Shown piece by piece: positions 7,126-14,033 of a stretch of DNA of 14,142 nucleotides (the first letter of the stretch is position 1; each line of letters starts with the position of its first letter). Made by a program: the position numbers and the translations under genes. The notes below the pieces were generated by a model, which ran no database searches, was not told where the DNA came from, and saw only the letters and a program-made list of their open reading frames with translations. The DNA lies in NCBI GenBank assembly GCA_002338255.1, contig DDHX01000036.1, positions 1-14,142 on the forward strand, read 5' to 3'. Origin of the DNA: Ruminococcaceae bacterium UBA1865. Its GTDB lineage: Bacteria; Bacillota; Clostridia; Oscillospirales; Acutalibacteraceae.

Positions 7126-7950
7126 ATGAAAAAGTTTTGGAAAATTGCATCGTTTGTATTGATTGCAGTATTTTTGATCATTATTCTATTTCCGTTTTTC
7201 TGGATTCTGGTCACCTCGTTCAAACCGTCCAACGAAATTTTTGGTGCGGGCGCGTTTTCTGTGTTCATCCATGACCCCACCATGCAGAATTACACGGCTA
7301 TTTTGACGGGCAAAAATATATTGAGTTCCATTAAAAACAGCCTGATTGTTTCCAGTGTAACCACAATGTACGTAATTGTAGTGTCAACCTTGGCGGCCTA
7401 CGCAATTTCACGTTTTCACTTCAAGGGAAAAAACCTGCTGTTAGGTCTGATCTTGGTTGTTTCCATGTTTCCACAAATGATCATCGTCGGCCCTGTATTT
7501 AACCTGTTTACCGCATTAGGGTGGACGAATACATACTTCATCGTACTTCCCTATTCAACGATTACCATCCCCATGGCAGTATGGATTATGGTAGCGCACT
7601 TTGGAAAGATTCCGCTGTCCATTGAGGAGTCCGCCAAGATTGACGGTGCCTCCGCTTTTCGCACCTTGTGGAATATTGTGTTTCCGCTGGCGGCGCCTGG
7701 TGTGTTTACCACTGCCATCATCACTTTTATCGCAGCGTGGAACGAATATCTGCTGACCGCTACTCTTAATACCGACCTTAACATTCAGACGGTACCGGTA
7801 GCCATTTCCTTCCTGCGTACACAATTTCAGATTCTCTGGGGCGAGGTGTCGGCTGCGACAGTAGTCGTTACAATCCCCACACTTGTTATTGTGTTGCTTT
7901 TCCAAAAAAAGATTGTTTCCGGCCTTGTTTCAGGTGCGGTTAAGGAGTAA
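7126..7950 (+). CDS. ABC sugar transporter permease, MalG-like
   Basis: A 274-residue inner-membrane permease of usual length for the carbohydrate uptake CUT1 class. An N-terminal helix (about 8-30) is followed by FKPSNEIF, the typical junction of MalG-type subunits, then five further hydrophobic segments. The EAA loop at about 168-187 (IEESAKIDGASAFRTLWNIV) is well conserved, so ATPase docking is expected. The start has AAAGGA upstream. It is the second membrane subunit of the transporter. No ATP-binding subunit is encoded in the window, so a multitask ATPase of the MsmX/UgpC type, encoded elsewhere, probably energises it (inference). The SD of the next gene overlaps its last codons, suggesting translational coupling. 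Confidence 0.94.
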   Translation: MKKFWKIASFVLIAVFLIIILFPFFWILVTSFKPSNEIFGAGAFSVFIHDPTMQNYTAILTGKNILSSIKNSLIVSSVTTMYVIVVSTLAAYAISRFHFKGKNLLLGLILVVSMFPQMIIVGPVFNLFTALGWTNTYFIVLPYSTITIPMAVWIMVAHFGKIPLSIEESAKIDGASAFRTLWNIVFPLAAPGVFTTAIITFIAAWNEYLLTATLNTDLNIQTVPVAISFLRTQFQILWGEVSAATVVVTIPTLVIVLLFQKKIVSGLVSGAVKE

Positions 7951-7955
7951 CAACT

Positions 7956-10244
7956 ATGAACGGCAATCAATTCGTTTACGAAATCAACAATACAGACCTC
8001 GATAATGAAACATTAATGCTGAACGAAAGCTTGTTCCACACCGCAAACGGATATCTGGGCGTGCGTGCAAACTATGAAGAGGGCTATCCGGCAGATTATG
8101 ATTCCATCCACGGGCAATACATCAATGGATATTATGACACCGACAAAATCGAATATGGTGAAAAGCTGTACGGTTTTCCAGAAGAAAAGCAGACGATTAT
8201 CAATGTGGTCGATACACAGGGAATCCGTCTTTCAATTGCAGGGGAGGAATTTTCCATGTTTGATGGAAAGGTACTTTCCTCCTCACAGAAAATTGATATG
8301 GAGCGTGGATTTTACCAACGCAGTGTGCACTGGATTTCACCCCGTGGTCATGAGTTAGAAATACGGATTATCCGTATGGCGTCATTCACGGTACTCCCGC
8401 TTTTTCTGATTGATTACCGGGTTAAATTAATCAACTTTGACGGTGATGTAAAATTTATCTCCACCCATTCCGGCAGCGTTAAAAATTACTGTAATCCGAA
8501 CGACCCCCGTGTTTCGGCTACCGCGGTGCAGCACATTATAACGCAGGAAGCAACCTTTGACGGAGATGTTTCCGTCATCAGGGCAAAAGCGGCACATTCT
8601 GAACTCGAACTTACCTCTGCCGTAAAAAACCGCTTATCCGTTCCCTGCAAAACGGAGCATACCGTTTCGGGAGATGTGCTTACGGAAGAACTGACCGCTC
8701 AGTCGCAAACGGGAGATGAGCTTCGGCTTCTCAAATACACTGTACTCTGTGATGAACGCCGTTATCCCACAACGCAGGAAAGCGCGCTGCGTATCCTAAA
8801 CGAAGTCACGAATACGCCCGTACAAGAACTTTATGATGGCCAAAGGAGTTATTTGAAAAAGTTCTGGGAAAAATCCTACGTTGAAATTGACGGAAACGAA
8901 GAACTGTCCGTTGCGCTGTGCTACAGCCTGTATCAGCTGCTTCAGGCCGTGGGCAAGGACTCGGTGAGTAATATTGCAGCCAAAGGTCTCAGCGGCGAGG
9001 GCTATGAGGGGCATTATTTTTGGGATACAGAAATCTATATGCTGCCCTTTTTTATTCTCACTCAGCGCGAAACAGCCAAAAGCCTCATCAGCTACCGCTA
9101 TGCGCTCTTACCCGCCGCACGAAAACAGGCAAAACTGCTCGGCCACAAAAAGGGCGCGCTGTACCCGTGGCGAACCATTTCCGGCGGAGAATGTTCGGGC
9201 TATTTTCCATCCGGTTCCGCACAGTACCATATTAACGGAGATATCGCATACACGGTTGTTGCATACTATTTGATGACGAAGGACATTGACTTTATAGCAG
9301 AAAAAGGTGCGGAAATTGTTTTTGAAACCGCACGTCTCTGGCAGGATGTGGGAAATTATATGGACGGAAGCTTTCATATCAACGATGTAACCGGCCCGGA
9401 TGAATATACCTGCTTGATAAATGATAACTATTACACCAATTCCATTGCCAAATACAATTTGATATGGGCAGGAAAATTCTATCGTATGCTGAACGAACAA
9501 AATCGTACGGAAATCATTCTTAAAATCGGTCTGCAGGAGGAAGAGGTTGCAGAATTTCAGCGTGCTGCCGACCATATGTATTATACCTATGATGAAAAGC
9601 TGGACATTAATCCGCAGGACGACTCATTTCTGCGAAAAGAAAAGTGGGATATTGCCGCTACGCCAAAGGAAAATTTTCCGCTTCTGCTGCATTATCATCC
9701 GCTGTATATTTACCGCTATCAGGTGTGCAAACAGGCAGACACGGTTTTGTCCCATTTTTTGCTTGAGGATGAGCAGAAATACACTACAATTAAAAATTCC
9801 TATGAATACTACGAGCAGCTGACCACCCACGACTCGTCGCTCTCCACCTGTATTTTCAGTATTATGGCTTCCAAGCTTGGCATGGAGGAAAAAGCCTATG
9901 ACTATTTCTGCCAAACCTCCATGCTGGATATCAAAAATACGCATCACAACACGAAGGACGGCATCCATGTTGCCAGCATGGGTGGTACTTACATGTCTAT
10001 CCTATATGGCTTTGCGGGATTCCGTTTGAAGGAGAGCGGAATTTGGTTCTCCCCTTTTTTACCCAAGTCATGGAGTGGATACCGCTTCCAGATTCATTAT
10101 GAGGACAGTTTAATTTGTGTGCATGTTACGCAGAATTTCTGCGAATTCACGCTAAAAAGCGGAACTCCGAAAGAACTATTTATCTATGAAAAAGCCTACT
10201 TGCTGAAAGAAACCTTAACCGTGAAATGCACAGGGAGGGAATAA
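7956..10244 (+). CDS. Glycoside hydrolase family 65 phosphorylase (maltose/kojibiose/trehalose phosphorylase type)
   Basis: A 762-residue cytoplasmic enzyme, full length for GH65. An N-terminal beta-sandwich (about 1-270) is followed by an (alpha/alpha)6 barrel. Barrel signatures seen: GHYFWDTEI (352-360), YPWRTISGGE (403-412), and DVTGPDEYT (477-485) with Glu483 as the predicted general acid. KQAD (592-595) and the His/Ser patch THDSSLS (624-630) match the substrate and phosphate side of the active site. GH65 phosphorylases invert the anomeric centre: alpha-glucoside plus phosphate gives beta-glucose 1-phosphate. The directly following pgmB gene uses exactly that product, which makes a phosphorylase far more likely than a hydrolase. 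Maltose, trehalose, kojibiose, nigerose or a related substrate cannot be told apart by eye. The AAGGAG SD overlaps the end of the upstream permease gene. Confidence 0.93.
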   Translation: MNGNQFVYEINNTDLDNETLMLNESLFHTANGYLGVRANYEEGYPADYDSIHGQYINGYYDTDKIEYGEKLYGFPEEKQTIINVVDTQGIRLSIAGEEFSMFDGKVLSSSQKIDMERGFYQRSVHWISPRGHELEIRIIRMASFTVLPLFLIDYRVKLINFDGDVKFISTHSGSVKNYCNPNDPRVSATAVQHIITQEATFDGDVSVIRAKAAHSELELTSAVKNRLSVPCKTEHTVSGDVLTEELTAQSQTGDELRLLKYTVLCDERRYPTTQESALRILNEVTNTPVQELYDGQRSYLKKFWEKSYVEIDGNEELSVALCYSLYQLLQAVGKDSVSNIAAKGLSGEGYEGHYFWDTEIYMLPFFILTQRETAKSLISYRYALLPAARKQAKLLGHKKGALYPWRTISGGECSGYFPSGSAQYHINGDIAYTVVAYYLMTKDIDFIAEKGAEIVFETARLWQDVGNYMDGSFHINDVTGPDEYTCLINDNYYTNSIAKYNLIWAGKFYRMLNEQNRTEIILKIGLQEEEVAEFQRAADHMYYTYDEKLDINPQDDSFLRKEKWDIAATPKENFPLLLHYHPLYIYRYQVCKQADTVLSHFLLEDEQKYTTIKNSYEYYEQLTTHDSSLSTCIFSIMASKLGMEEKAYDYFCQTSMLDIKNTHHNTKDGIHVASMGGTYMSILYGFAGFRLKESGIWFSPFLPKSWSGYRFQIHYEDSLICVHVTQNFCEFTLKSGTPKELFIYEKAYLLKETLTVKCTGRE

Positions 10245-10248
10245 ATCA

Positions 10249-10908
10249 GTGAAGTATCAAAATGCTATTTTCGACCTTGACGGCGTGCTGGTAGATACGG
10301 CCAAATATCATTACTTGGCGTGGAATAAAATTGCCGGCCGTTTAGGATTTTCGTTTACACAGCAGGACAATGAGCGACTCAAGGGTGTCAGCCGAATGGA
10401 TTCACTAAAAATCCTGCTTTCAATCGGCGGTCTTTCATTGACGGACGAAGAAATGCAGCGCATTGCCGCAGAAAAGAACGGGTACTATCTCGATTATATC
10501 TCCCGAATTACACCGGACGAGTTGCTCGCGGGTGCAAAGGAAATACTTGTCTTTTTCCACAGCAAGGGTCTAAACGTTTCTCTTGGCTCTGCCAGTAAAA
10601 ACTCACGCCTGATTCTGGAGAAAACGGGTATCGCACAGGATTTCGACTGCATTATCGACGGTAACTGTGTGACAAAGGCCAAGCCCGACCCGCAGGTGTT
10701 TACACAGTCAGCCGACCGTATGCAAATCTCCTACTGTGCATGCATTGTTTTTGAAGATTCCGTTGCCGGCATTCAAGCCGCAAAATCAGTGGGAATGCTT
10801 GCCGTGGGAATCGGGGACCCGCAGTCACTCCGACAGGCAGACAAGGTGTTCCCTGACCTTTTGCAGGCAAAGCAATATTTTTCACATTATCTTACTGAAT
10901 CTTACTGA
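10249..10908 (+). CDS. pgmB: Beta-phosphoglucomutase
   Basis: A 219-residue HAD-superfamily enzyme converting beta-glucose 1-phosphate to glucose 6-phosphate. It carries the nucleophile Asp9 and acid/base Asp11 in FDLDGV, Arg49 in GVSRMDS, Ser114-Ala115 in LGSASKN, Lys145 in KAKPDP, and Glu169-Asp170 in VFEDSVAGIQAA. Most of these positions coincide with the well-studied Lactococcus lactis enzyme, and length is typical. The start is GTG, with GGGAGGGA about 9 bases upstream inside the end of the GH65 gene; only four bases separate the two genes, so translation is probably coupled. The pair feeds glycolysis without spending ATP on one glucose unit. It is the last gene of the operon and is followed by a strong terminator. 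Confidence 0.95.
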   Translation: MKYQNAIFDLDGVLVDTAKYHYLAWNKIAGRLGFSFTQQDNERLKGVSRMDSLKILLSIGGLSLTDEEMQRIAAEKNGYYLDYISRITPDELLAGAKEILVFFHSKGLNVSLGSASKNSRLILEKTGIAQDFDCIIDGNCVTKAKPDPQVFTQSADRMQISYCACIVFEDSVAGIQAAKSVGMLAVGIGDPQSLRQADKVFPDLLQAKQYFSHYLTESY

Positions 10909-10949
10909 TTAAATAACGGAATCAACCGAGCATAACATCATAATCGGAC

Positions 10950-10985
10950 AAAAAAGTGCGTTCCCTGATTAGGGAACGCACTTTT
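10950..10985. terminator. Bidirectional intrinsic terminator after pgmB
   Basis: A perfect 15-bp inverted repeat, AAAAGTGCGTTCCCT (10952-10966) with AGGGAACGCACTTTT (10971-10985) around a GATT loop. The A-run at 10950-10955 and the T-run at 10982-10985 give U-tracts on either strand. It sits 41 bases past the pgmB stop, between convergent genes, so it can stop the sugar operon from the left and the HPr-like gene transcript from the right. Confidence 0.88.
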
Positions 10986-11069
10986 CAACTTGTCTGTAAG
11001 GGGATATGTTATCCAGTATTTTTTTGTTGAAGAAAGCCATTGTTTCTAAGGGCGTATACCGTCAGTAAT

Positions 11070-11098
11070 CAGACCGGCAGTTGCCGGTCTGGGCTTTT
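11070..11098. terminator. Second GC-rich hairpin between convergent operons
   Basis: A perfect 9-bp stem, CAGACCGGC (11070-11078) with GCCGGTCTG (11083-11091) and loop AGTT, followed on the plus strand by GGC and four T. It could be a back-up terminator for plus-strand transcription or a 3' stabilising hairpin for the minus-strand HPr-like transcript, whose stop codon is about 30 bases away. The T-run is short, so the strand and strength are uncertain. Confidence 0.5.
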
Positions 11099-11122
11099 CA
11101 TCACCTCTTATCCGGTAATGAA

Positions 11123-11356
11123 TTATGCTTCTTCAACAATGAAATCCTTTAACTTATTTAATATTTCATTGTTGTCGGAATGTATATTCAGTTGAATTGG
11201 TTCCTTTAAGTCCATGCTGAAAATTCCCATAATGGACTTCGCGTCAATAATATAAACTCCTTCAATCAGTTCACACTCCACGCCCTCTTTGGAGATAATA
11301 GAAGAGAATTCTTTAACTTTATCAACACTGTCGATTAGTATTTTTACAGTAATCAT
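11123..11356 (-). CDS. HPr-family protein lacking the active-site histidine (Crh-like)
   Basis: A 77-residue protein with the HPr fold pattern. The regulatory segment AKSIMGIFSMDL (39-50) matches the HPr region around Ser46, with Ser41 the equivalent of the HPr kinase phosphorylation site. The phosphocarrier motif with His15 (HARPA) is absent: the aligned stretch reads IDSVDKVKEF. It therefore cannot relay phosphate in the sugar phosphotransferase system and should act only as a regulator, like Bacillus subtilis Crh, or as a paralogue of unknown role. The gene begins 19 bases after the methylglyoxal synthase stop codon and has its own GGTGA SD, so the two probably form an operon. B. subtilis Crh is known to bind and inhibit methylglyoxal synthase, which makes this neighbourhood meaningful. 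It is a divergent paralogue, so the name crh is not assigned. Confidence 0.85.
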   Translation of the reverse strand: MITVKILIDSVDKVKEFSSIISKEGVECELIEGVYIIDAKSIMGIFSMDLKEPIQLNIHSDNNEILNKLKDFIVEEA

Positions 11357-11375
11357 AAATTTTCACCATGCTTTC

Positions 11376-11861
11376 TTATTTATTCAACAGACTTTTATCG
11401 TTTACACGATCAATAATCTTTTGTTTGTAATTAATTACTCTATGTTCATATTCCCGATTCATTAAGTCGGAATGGATCATAAAATCGGCAGTCGCTCTAT
11501 TGTTTGCAATGGGAATATCATAAACCTGCGCAATTCTCAATAAGGCTTTTACGTCAGGATCATGTGGCTGCGCTTCCAATGGATCAGAAAAAAATATTAC
11601 GAAATTAATATTTCCTTCTACAATTTTAGCACCAATTTGCTGATCTCCTCCCAAAGGACCACTGTTGTAGCCCTTTACCGGAAGACCGGTCTTTTCCGCA
11701 ACAAGTTTCGCCGTCGTTCCGGTTCCGCATAGAAAATGATTCTTCAGAATATCCTGGTTTTCCTCACACCACTCAATCAATTCCTGTTTTTTTCCGTCGT
11801 GGGCGATTAAAGCGATGGTCTTTTGCCTTTCAATTGTAAAAGTAATAAATTCATTATTCAT
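11376..11861 (-). CDS. mgsA: Methylglyoxal synthase
   Basis: A 161-residue cytoplasmic enzyme that converts dihydroxyacetone phosphate to methylglyoxal and phosphate, a bypass of lower glycolysis used when phosphate is short or sugar phosphates build up. Conserved features are AHDGKK with His21 and Asp22, CGTGTTA (phosphate binding, 45-51), SGPLGGDQQIG with catalytic Asp73, FFSDPLEAQPHDPDV with Asp93, His100 and Asp103, and NNRATADFM. These align with the Escherichia coli catalytic residues at an offset of two. It is slightly longer than most homologues because of a charged C-terminal tail. AGGAG lies about 8 bases before the start. It is followed at 19 bases by the Crh-like gene. Confidence 0.95.
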   Translation of the reverse strand: MNNEFITFTIERQKTIALIAHDGKKQELIEWCEENQDILKNHFLCGTGTTAKLVAEKTGLPVKGYNSGPLGGDQQIGAKIVEGNINFVIFFSDPLEAQPHDPDVKALLRIAQVYDIPIANNRATADFMIHSDLMNREYEHRVINYKQKIIDRVNDKSLLNK

Positions 11862-11912
11862 TGTTTTTCTCCTATCTTAATACAGCTTTTATAAAAAATA
11901 AAAAAATTCATT

Positions 11913-11985
11913 ATTTTGTCGTATGTTTATTGCCCGATAATGACTATTTTTAGTTTTATGCGAATTTACAATGACTCGACAAAAT
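11913..11985. repeat. Perfect 9-bp inverted repeat upstream of mgsA
   Basis: ATTTTGTCG at 11913-11921 is the exact reverse complement of CGACAAAAT at 11977-11985, 55 bases apart, starting 52 bases upstream of the mgsA start codon. It may be a paired operator; I do not recognise the motif as a known regulator site. Confidence 0.4.
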
Positions 11986-12175
11986 ATATATGTTGTAATT
12001 ATAATTTACTCCTTAAGCGCTGTGATTGCAATAACGTGGTTAAAATTGTTTGATATAGAGTAATTAAACCATAGATATGAACATACCGCATTAACAAATA
12101 TCTGCGCAGTACTTCGTTTTTGGTCACAGCTGGCAGATATAACAGAAAGCAGTTTATACAAAGAGAGCAGTTTGC

Positions 12176-12212
12176 AAAAAAAGCTATCATCGTTTTGAGC
12201 GATGTTAGCTTA
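12176..12212 (-). terminator. Intrinsic terminator downstream of the YggT-family gene
   Basis: On the minus strand a 12-position stem (AAGCTAACATCG with CGATGATAGCTT, one A-A mismatch) closes a short loop and is followed by a T-run that reaches seven T at 12182-12176. It lies about 50 bases after the stop codon of the YggT-family gene and fits the 3' end of that transcript. Confidence 0.78.
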
Positions 12213-12263
12213 CTTTGTTTTACCATGCTTTGTAAAAATAAGTTCAGATCACCTGAACTATCA

Positions 12264-12611
12264 TTATAGAGTCTTTGAATTTTCTCGATTTCCGCTAATC
12301 TTTATCAATTGTACAATACCCCAGCATAACGCAGCATAAACAATCATTGCGATAATAAGAGTTGGCTCTAAAACTGATTGCGTTTCGATTCCGTTTGATA
12401 CAGCCATTCTAAATATTCCGTTAAACGGAATTAAGAACAGTTTGGTAACAGAATATATAAAAGCGACGAAACCACTTTGAGGGTTTGCACCGAGAATTTT
12501 AAAAATCAACCGAAATGCAAATAAAACTTCTAAAACACCGAATGTATAATAGATAATTTCTCTGATTTTCATGTTTGCTGAAATTTTCTTATTTGAATTA
12601 TTTTCTATCAT
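12264..12611 (-). CDS. YggT-family small membrane protein
   Basis: A 115-residue integral membrane protein. Two long hydrophobic segments (about 18-45 and 80-105) flank the family-typical middle with LFLIPFNGIFR, where the proline and arginine near the membrane are conserved. YggT proteins are widespread; their function is poorly defined, and roles in osmotic or envelope homeostasis and cell shape have been proposed. The start is supported by AAGGG eight bases upstream. The gene lies about 100 bases downstream of the lmo0937-like gene on the same strand with no clear terminator between, so co-transcription is possible; a terminator follows it. Confidence 0.85.
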   Translation of the reverse strand: MIENNSNKKISANMKIREIIYYTFGVLEVLFAFRLIFKILGANPQSGFVAFIYSVTKLFLIPFNGIFRMAVSNGIETQSVLEPTLIIAMIVYAALCWGIVQLIKISGNRENSKTL

Positions 12612-12712
12612 TTGTTATCCCTTCCATGTGTCTAATGGCGTTTGTTTTGTAAAGCTTTGGTATTTGGAGCAACAAATGTTGAATGCCGAATCTGCCAATA
12701 TAAAATCATTCG

Positions 12713-12862
12713 TTAGACAACCTTGTTTCCTCTGATAATCCTAATCAAAACTACGATGACAGCAATAACGAGAAGAATATGTATAAATCCACCCATCGTA
12801 AACGAAGTAATCATACCAAGGCCCCATAGGGCCACAAGAATCACTGCAATAATCCATAACAT
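12713..12862 (-). CDS. lmo0937-type 49-residue membrane protein
   Basis: A short reading frame of 49 residues starting MLWIIAVILVALWGLG and containing the family hallmark TMGGFIHILL, then a second hydrophobic stretch ending in RIIRGNK. These match the tiny two-helix membrane proteins of the lmo0937 family, common in Firmicutes and Bacteroidetes and of unknown function, often near general-stress genes. Two membrane helices (about 2-18 and 24-42) are joined by a tight Thr/Gly loop. The upstream region is A/G-rich (AAAAGAG) but the SD is weak. It lies between the YtxH gene and the YggT gene, on their strand. Confidence 0.85.
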   Translation of the reverse strand: MLWIIAVILVALWGLGMITSFTMGGFIHILLVIAVIVVLIRIIRGNKVV

Positions 12863-12890
12863 AGTTCATACTCTTTTCTTTTTTATAATT

Positions 12891-12915
12891 GTCCGGTGGA
12901 GTTAGCCTGCCGGAC
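12891..12915. repeat. Small inverted repeat between ytxH-like and lmo0937-like genes
   Basis: GTCCGG (12891-12896) and CCGGAC (12910-12915) form a perfect 6-bp GC-rich stem with a 13-base loop. There is no T-run right after it on either strand, so it is more likely an mRNA structural or stabilising element than a terminator. Confidence 0.4.
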
Positions 12916-12971
12916 GAAAGATATCTGAATCCTCAAAATGCAAACTTTCAGAATCCGACTCTGCCTGCATT

Positions 12972-13370
12972 TTATGACTTGTCGAGTCCTTTGGAAATAG
13001 ACTCGGCGGTTTTATGAATATCCTTTGAGAGTTCATGGGCTCCGTGTTGTACATTTTTATTGATAACCTCGAATTTGTCATCAGTATCATCAACGACATC
13101 GCACACCTTCTGCGCAGCATTGTCTGTGGATTTTTTGACGGTTTCCGTCATGTTTCGAACGGCTTTTTTAATAGTTTTCACTGTGTTCACAACTTTTCTT
13201 TTTATATATTCTCTGGTTTCTTTTCCGGATTTCGGGGCATACATAATTCCAAGCGCTGCACCGGCTGTGGCTACAATACTCATTCCAATAGCAAGCTCCT
13301 GCACTGTTTCGACTCTTTTTTTCTTTCTTCCTTTTTGACCAATTAAATCCAACATATCACCTAATACCAT
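12972..13370 (-). CDS. YtxH-domain protein
   Basis: A 132-residue protein. After a short basic N-terminus (GRKKKR) comes a hydrophobic Gly/Ala-rich helix (about 26-45: AIGMSIVATAGAALGIMYAPKSG), then the YtxH hallmark APKSGKETRE and a long charged, amphipathic helical tail rich in Lys, Val, Thr and Asp. YtxH proteins are membrane-attached, stress-associated proteins of Firmicutes with no known reaction. The ATG at 13370 is preferred over an in-frame TTG three bases upstream because AAGGAGGG lies seven bases ahead. An extended -10-like promoter is visible at 13413-13421. Together with the next two genes it forms a run of small envelope-type proteins. Confidence 0.87.
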   Translation of the reverse strand: MVLGDMLDLIGQKGRKKKRVETVQELAIGMSIVATAGAALGIMYAPKSGKETREYIKRKVVNTVKTIKKAVRNMTETVKKSTDNAAQKVCDVVDDTDDKFEVINKNVQHGAHELSKDIHKTAESISKGLDKS

Positions 13371-13412
13371 CAAAGAACCCTCCTTGTTTGTTTCGTTTAT
13401 GTGTGCGAGAAT

Positions 13413-13421
13413 ATAGTACCA
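13413..13421 (-). promoter_or_regulatory. Possible extended -10 promoter for the YtxH gene
   Basis: On the minus strand TGGTACTAT has the TGn-TAnnnT extended -10 form, 43 bases upstream of the start codon at 13370. No good -35 lies at 16-18 bases, so this is a weak call. Confidence 0.33.
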
Positions 13422-13576
13422 GCACTGTTAGCAACGGATGAAGCGCTTATCGTCTGCAACGACAATTCATAGGTATTTCGCGTCGTCTTTTTTTCATCCA
13501 AATTATATCATTAAAGAGTAATAATGCTCAAATTGAGCACTCACCCTGGCAAGACTTGCTTGATAACTCAAATAGG

Positions 13577-13591
13577 ACAATACGATATTGT
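13577..13591. repeat. Perfect palindrome ACAATA-CGA-TATTGT
   Basis: A 6-bp perfect inverted repeat with a 3-base centre lies 13 bases past the stop of the Phd-like gene (minus strand). There is no following T-run, so it may be a protein-binding site or weak mRNA 3' structure rather than a classical terminator. Confidence 0.4.
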
Positions 13592-13603
13592 ATCATCTAA
13601 TCA

Positions 13604-13885
13604 TTATTTCATCGTATGAATTAATTCGTCAATGGAAGACCGCTTCAAATTTTCTTCCTTTGATAAAGACTCTGCAATCTTCGTAACATCTTGCCCCTCA
13701 AGATTTTTCAGATACTCGATCAACACGGAAAGTCTTTCGTATTCAGAAATAGAGAACAACACTGCATCGGGTTGATTGTTTTTCATAATAATTATCTTGC
13801 CTAAGCTTTCAGCCTTTTCCCTGCATGATTTATATTTTTTTATCATATCAGAGTTTGAAACAATTGAATCTGTTAAAATATTCAT
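13604..13885 (-). CDS. Phd/YefM-type antitoxin-like protein, no toxin gene visible
   Basis: A 93-residue protein with the Phd/YefM layout: an N-terminal DNA-binding segment (residues 1-50, with LGKIIIMKNNQPDAVLFSISEYERL matching the family pattern 'x-I-x-x-N-x-x-P-x-A-V-x-x-x-x-x-Y-E-x-L') and a helical C-terminal tail that in the family wraps the toxin. In type II systems the toxin gene (RelE, Doc or PIN type) usually follows within a few bases. Here the downstream stretch to the YtxH gene is only about 230 bases and has no toxin-like frame, and none is seen upstream. It therefore looks like an orphan antitoxin or a stand-alone regulator. The start has AGGA about 10 bases upstream. Confidence 0.8.
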   Translation of the reverse strand: MNILTDSIVSNSDMIKKYKSCREKAESLGKIIIMKNNQPDAVLFSISEYERLSVLIEYLKNLEGQDVTKIAESLSKEENLKRSSIDELIHTMK

Positions 13886-14005
13886 CTAAATTATTCCTAA
13901 CTATTTTCTTTTGTGTAAATACATTTTATACTAATTCTAATAATTAGTCAACATATATTAATTATTATTGTTGTAATTATATTTAATATAATAATATTAA
14001 TTCGT

Positions 14006-14033
14006 TTGACTTATGTAAACTTAATGTTACAAT
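14006..14033 (+). promoter_or_regulatory. Strong plus-strand sigma-A-like promoter with unknown product
   Basis: TTGACT (14006-14011), a 16-base spacer, and TACAAT (14028-14033) preceded by the extended -10 element TG (14025-14026). Transcription would begin near 14040 and run out of the window. The following 100 bases contain no convincing SD plus start codon, so it may drive a leader or small RNA. It is divergent from the Phd-like gene. Confidence 0.6.

Larger units (their letters stand above)
11862..12263. other. 402-base gene-free interval between yggT-like gene and mgsA
   Basis: It holds the yggT-side terminator (12176-12212) and, nearer mgsA, AT-rich DNA that should contain the mgsA promoter. 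A perfect 9-base inverted repeat, ATTTTGTCG (11913-11921) and CGACAAAAT (11977-11985), frames a 55-base stretch upstream of mgsA. I could not pick a convincing -35/-10 pair. Between 11986 and 12175 I see no gene or structure I can support. Confidence 0.5.

Noticed and set aside
8796..9575. Antisense open frames within the GH65 gene (up to 155 codons)
   Set aside because: The sense strand encodes an intact GH65 catalytic domain; the antisense frames have no SD and no family resemblance.
11064..11099. A 10-codon minus-strand mini-frame starting just after the HPr-like gene
   Set aside because: The SD-like AAGAGGTG is too close to the ATG, and the frame is fully contained in a hairpin; it is best explained as chance.
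11999..12226. 75-codon minus-strand open frame between mgsA and the yggT-like gene
   Set aside because: It overlaps the intrinsic terminator at 12176-12212, has no SD, and its product shows no recognisable family pattern.
13035..13346. Plus-strand open frames of about 100 codons opposite the YtxH gene
   Set aside because: They are Phe/Ser-rich antisense shadows of the charged, repetitive YtxH coding sequence and have no SD.
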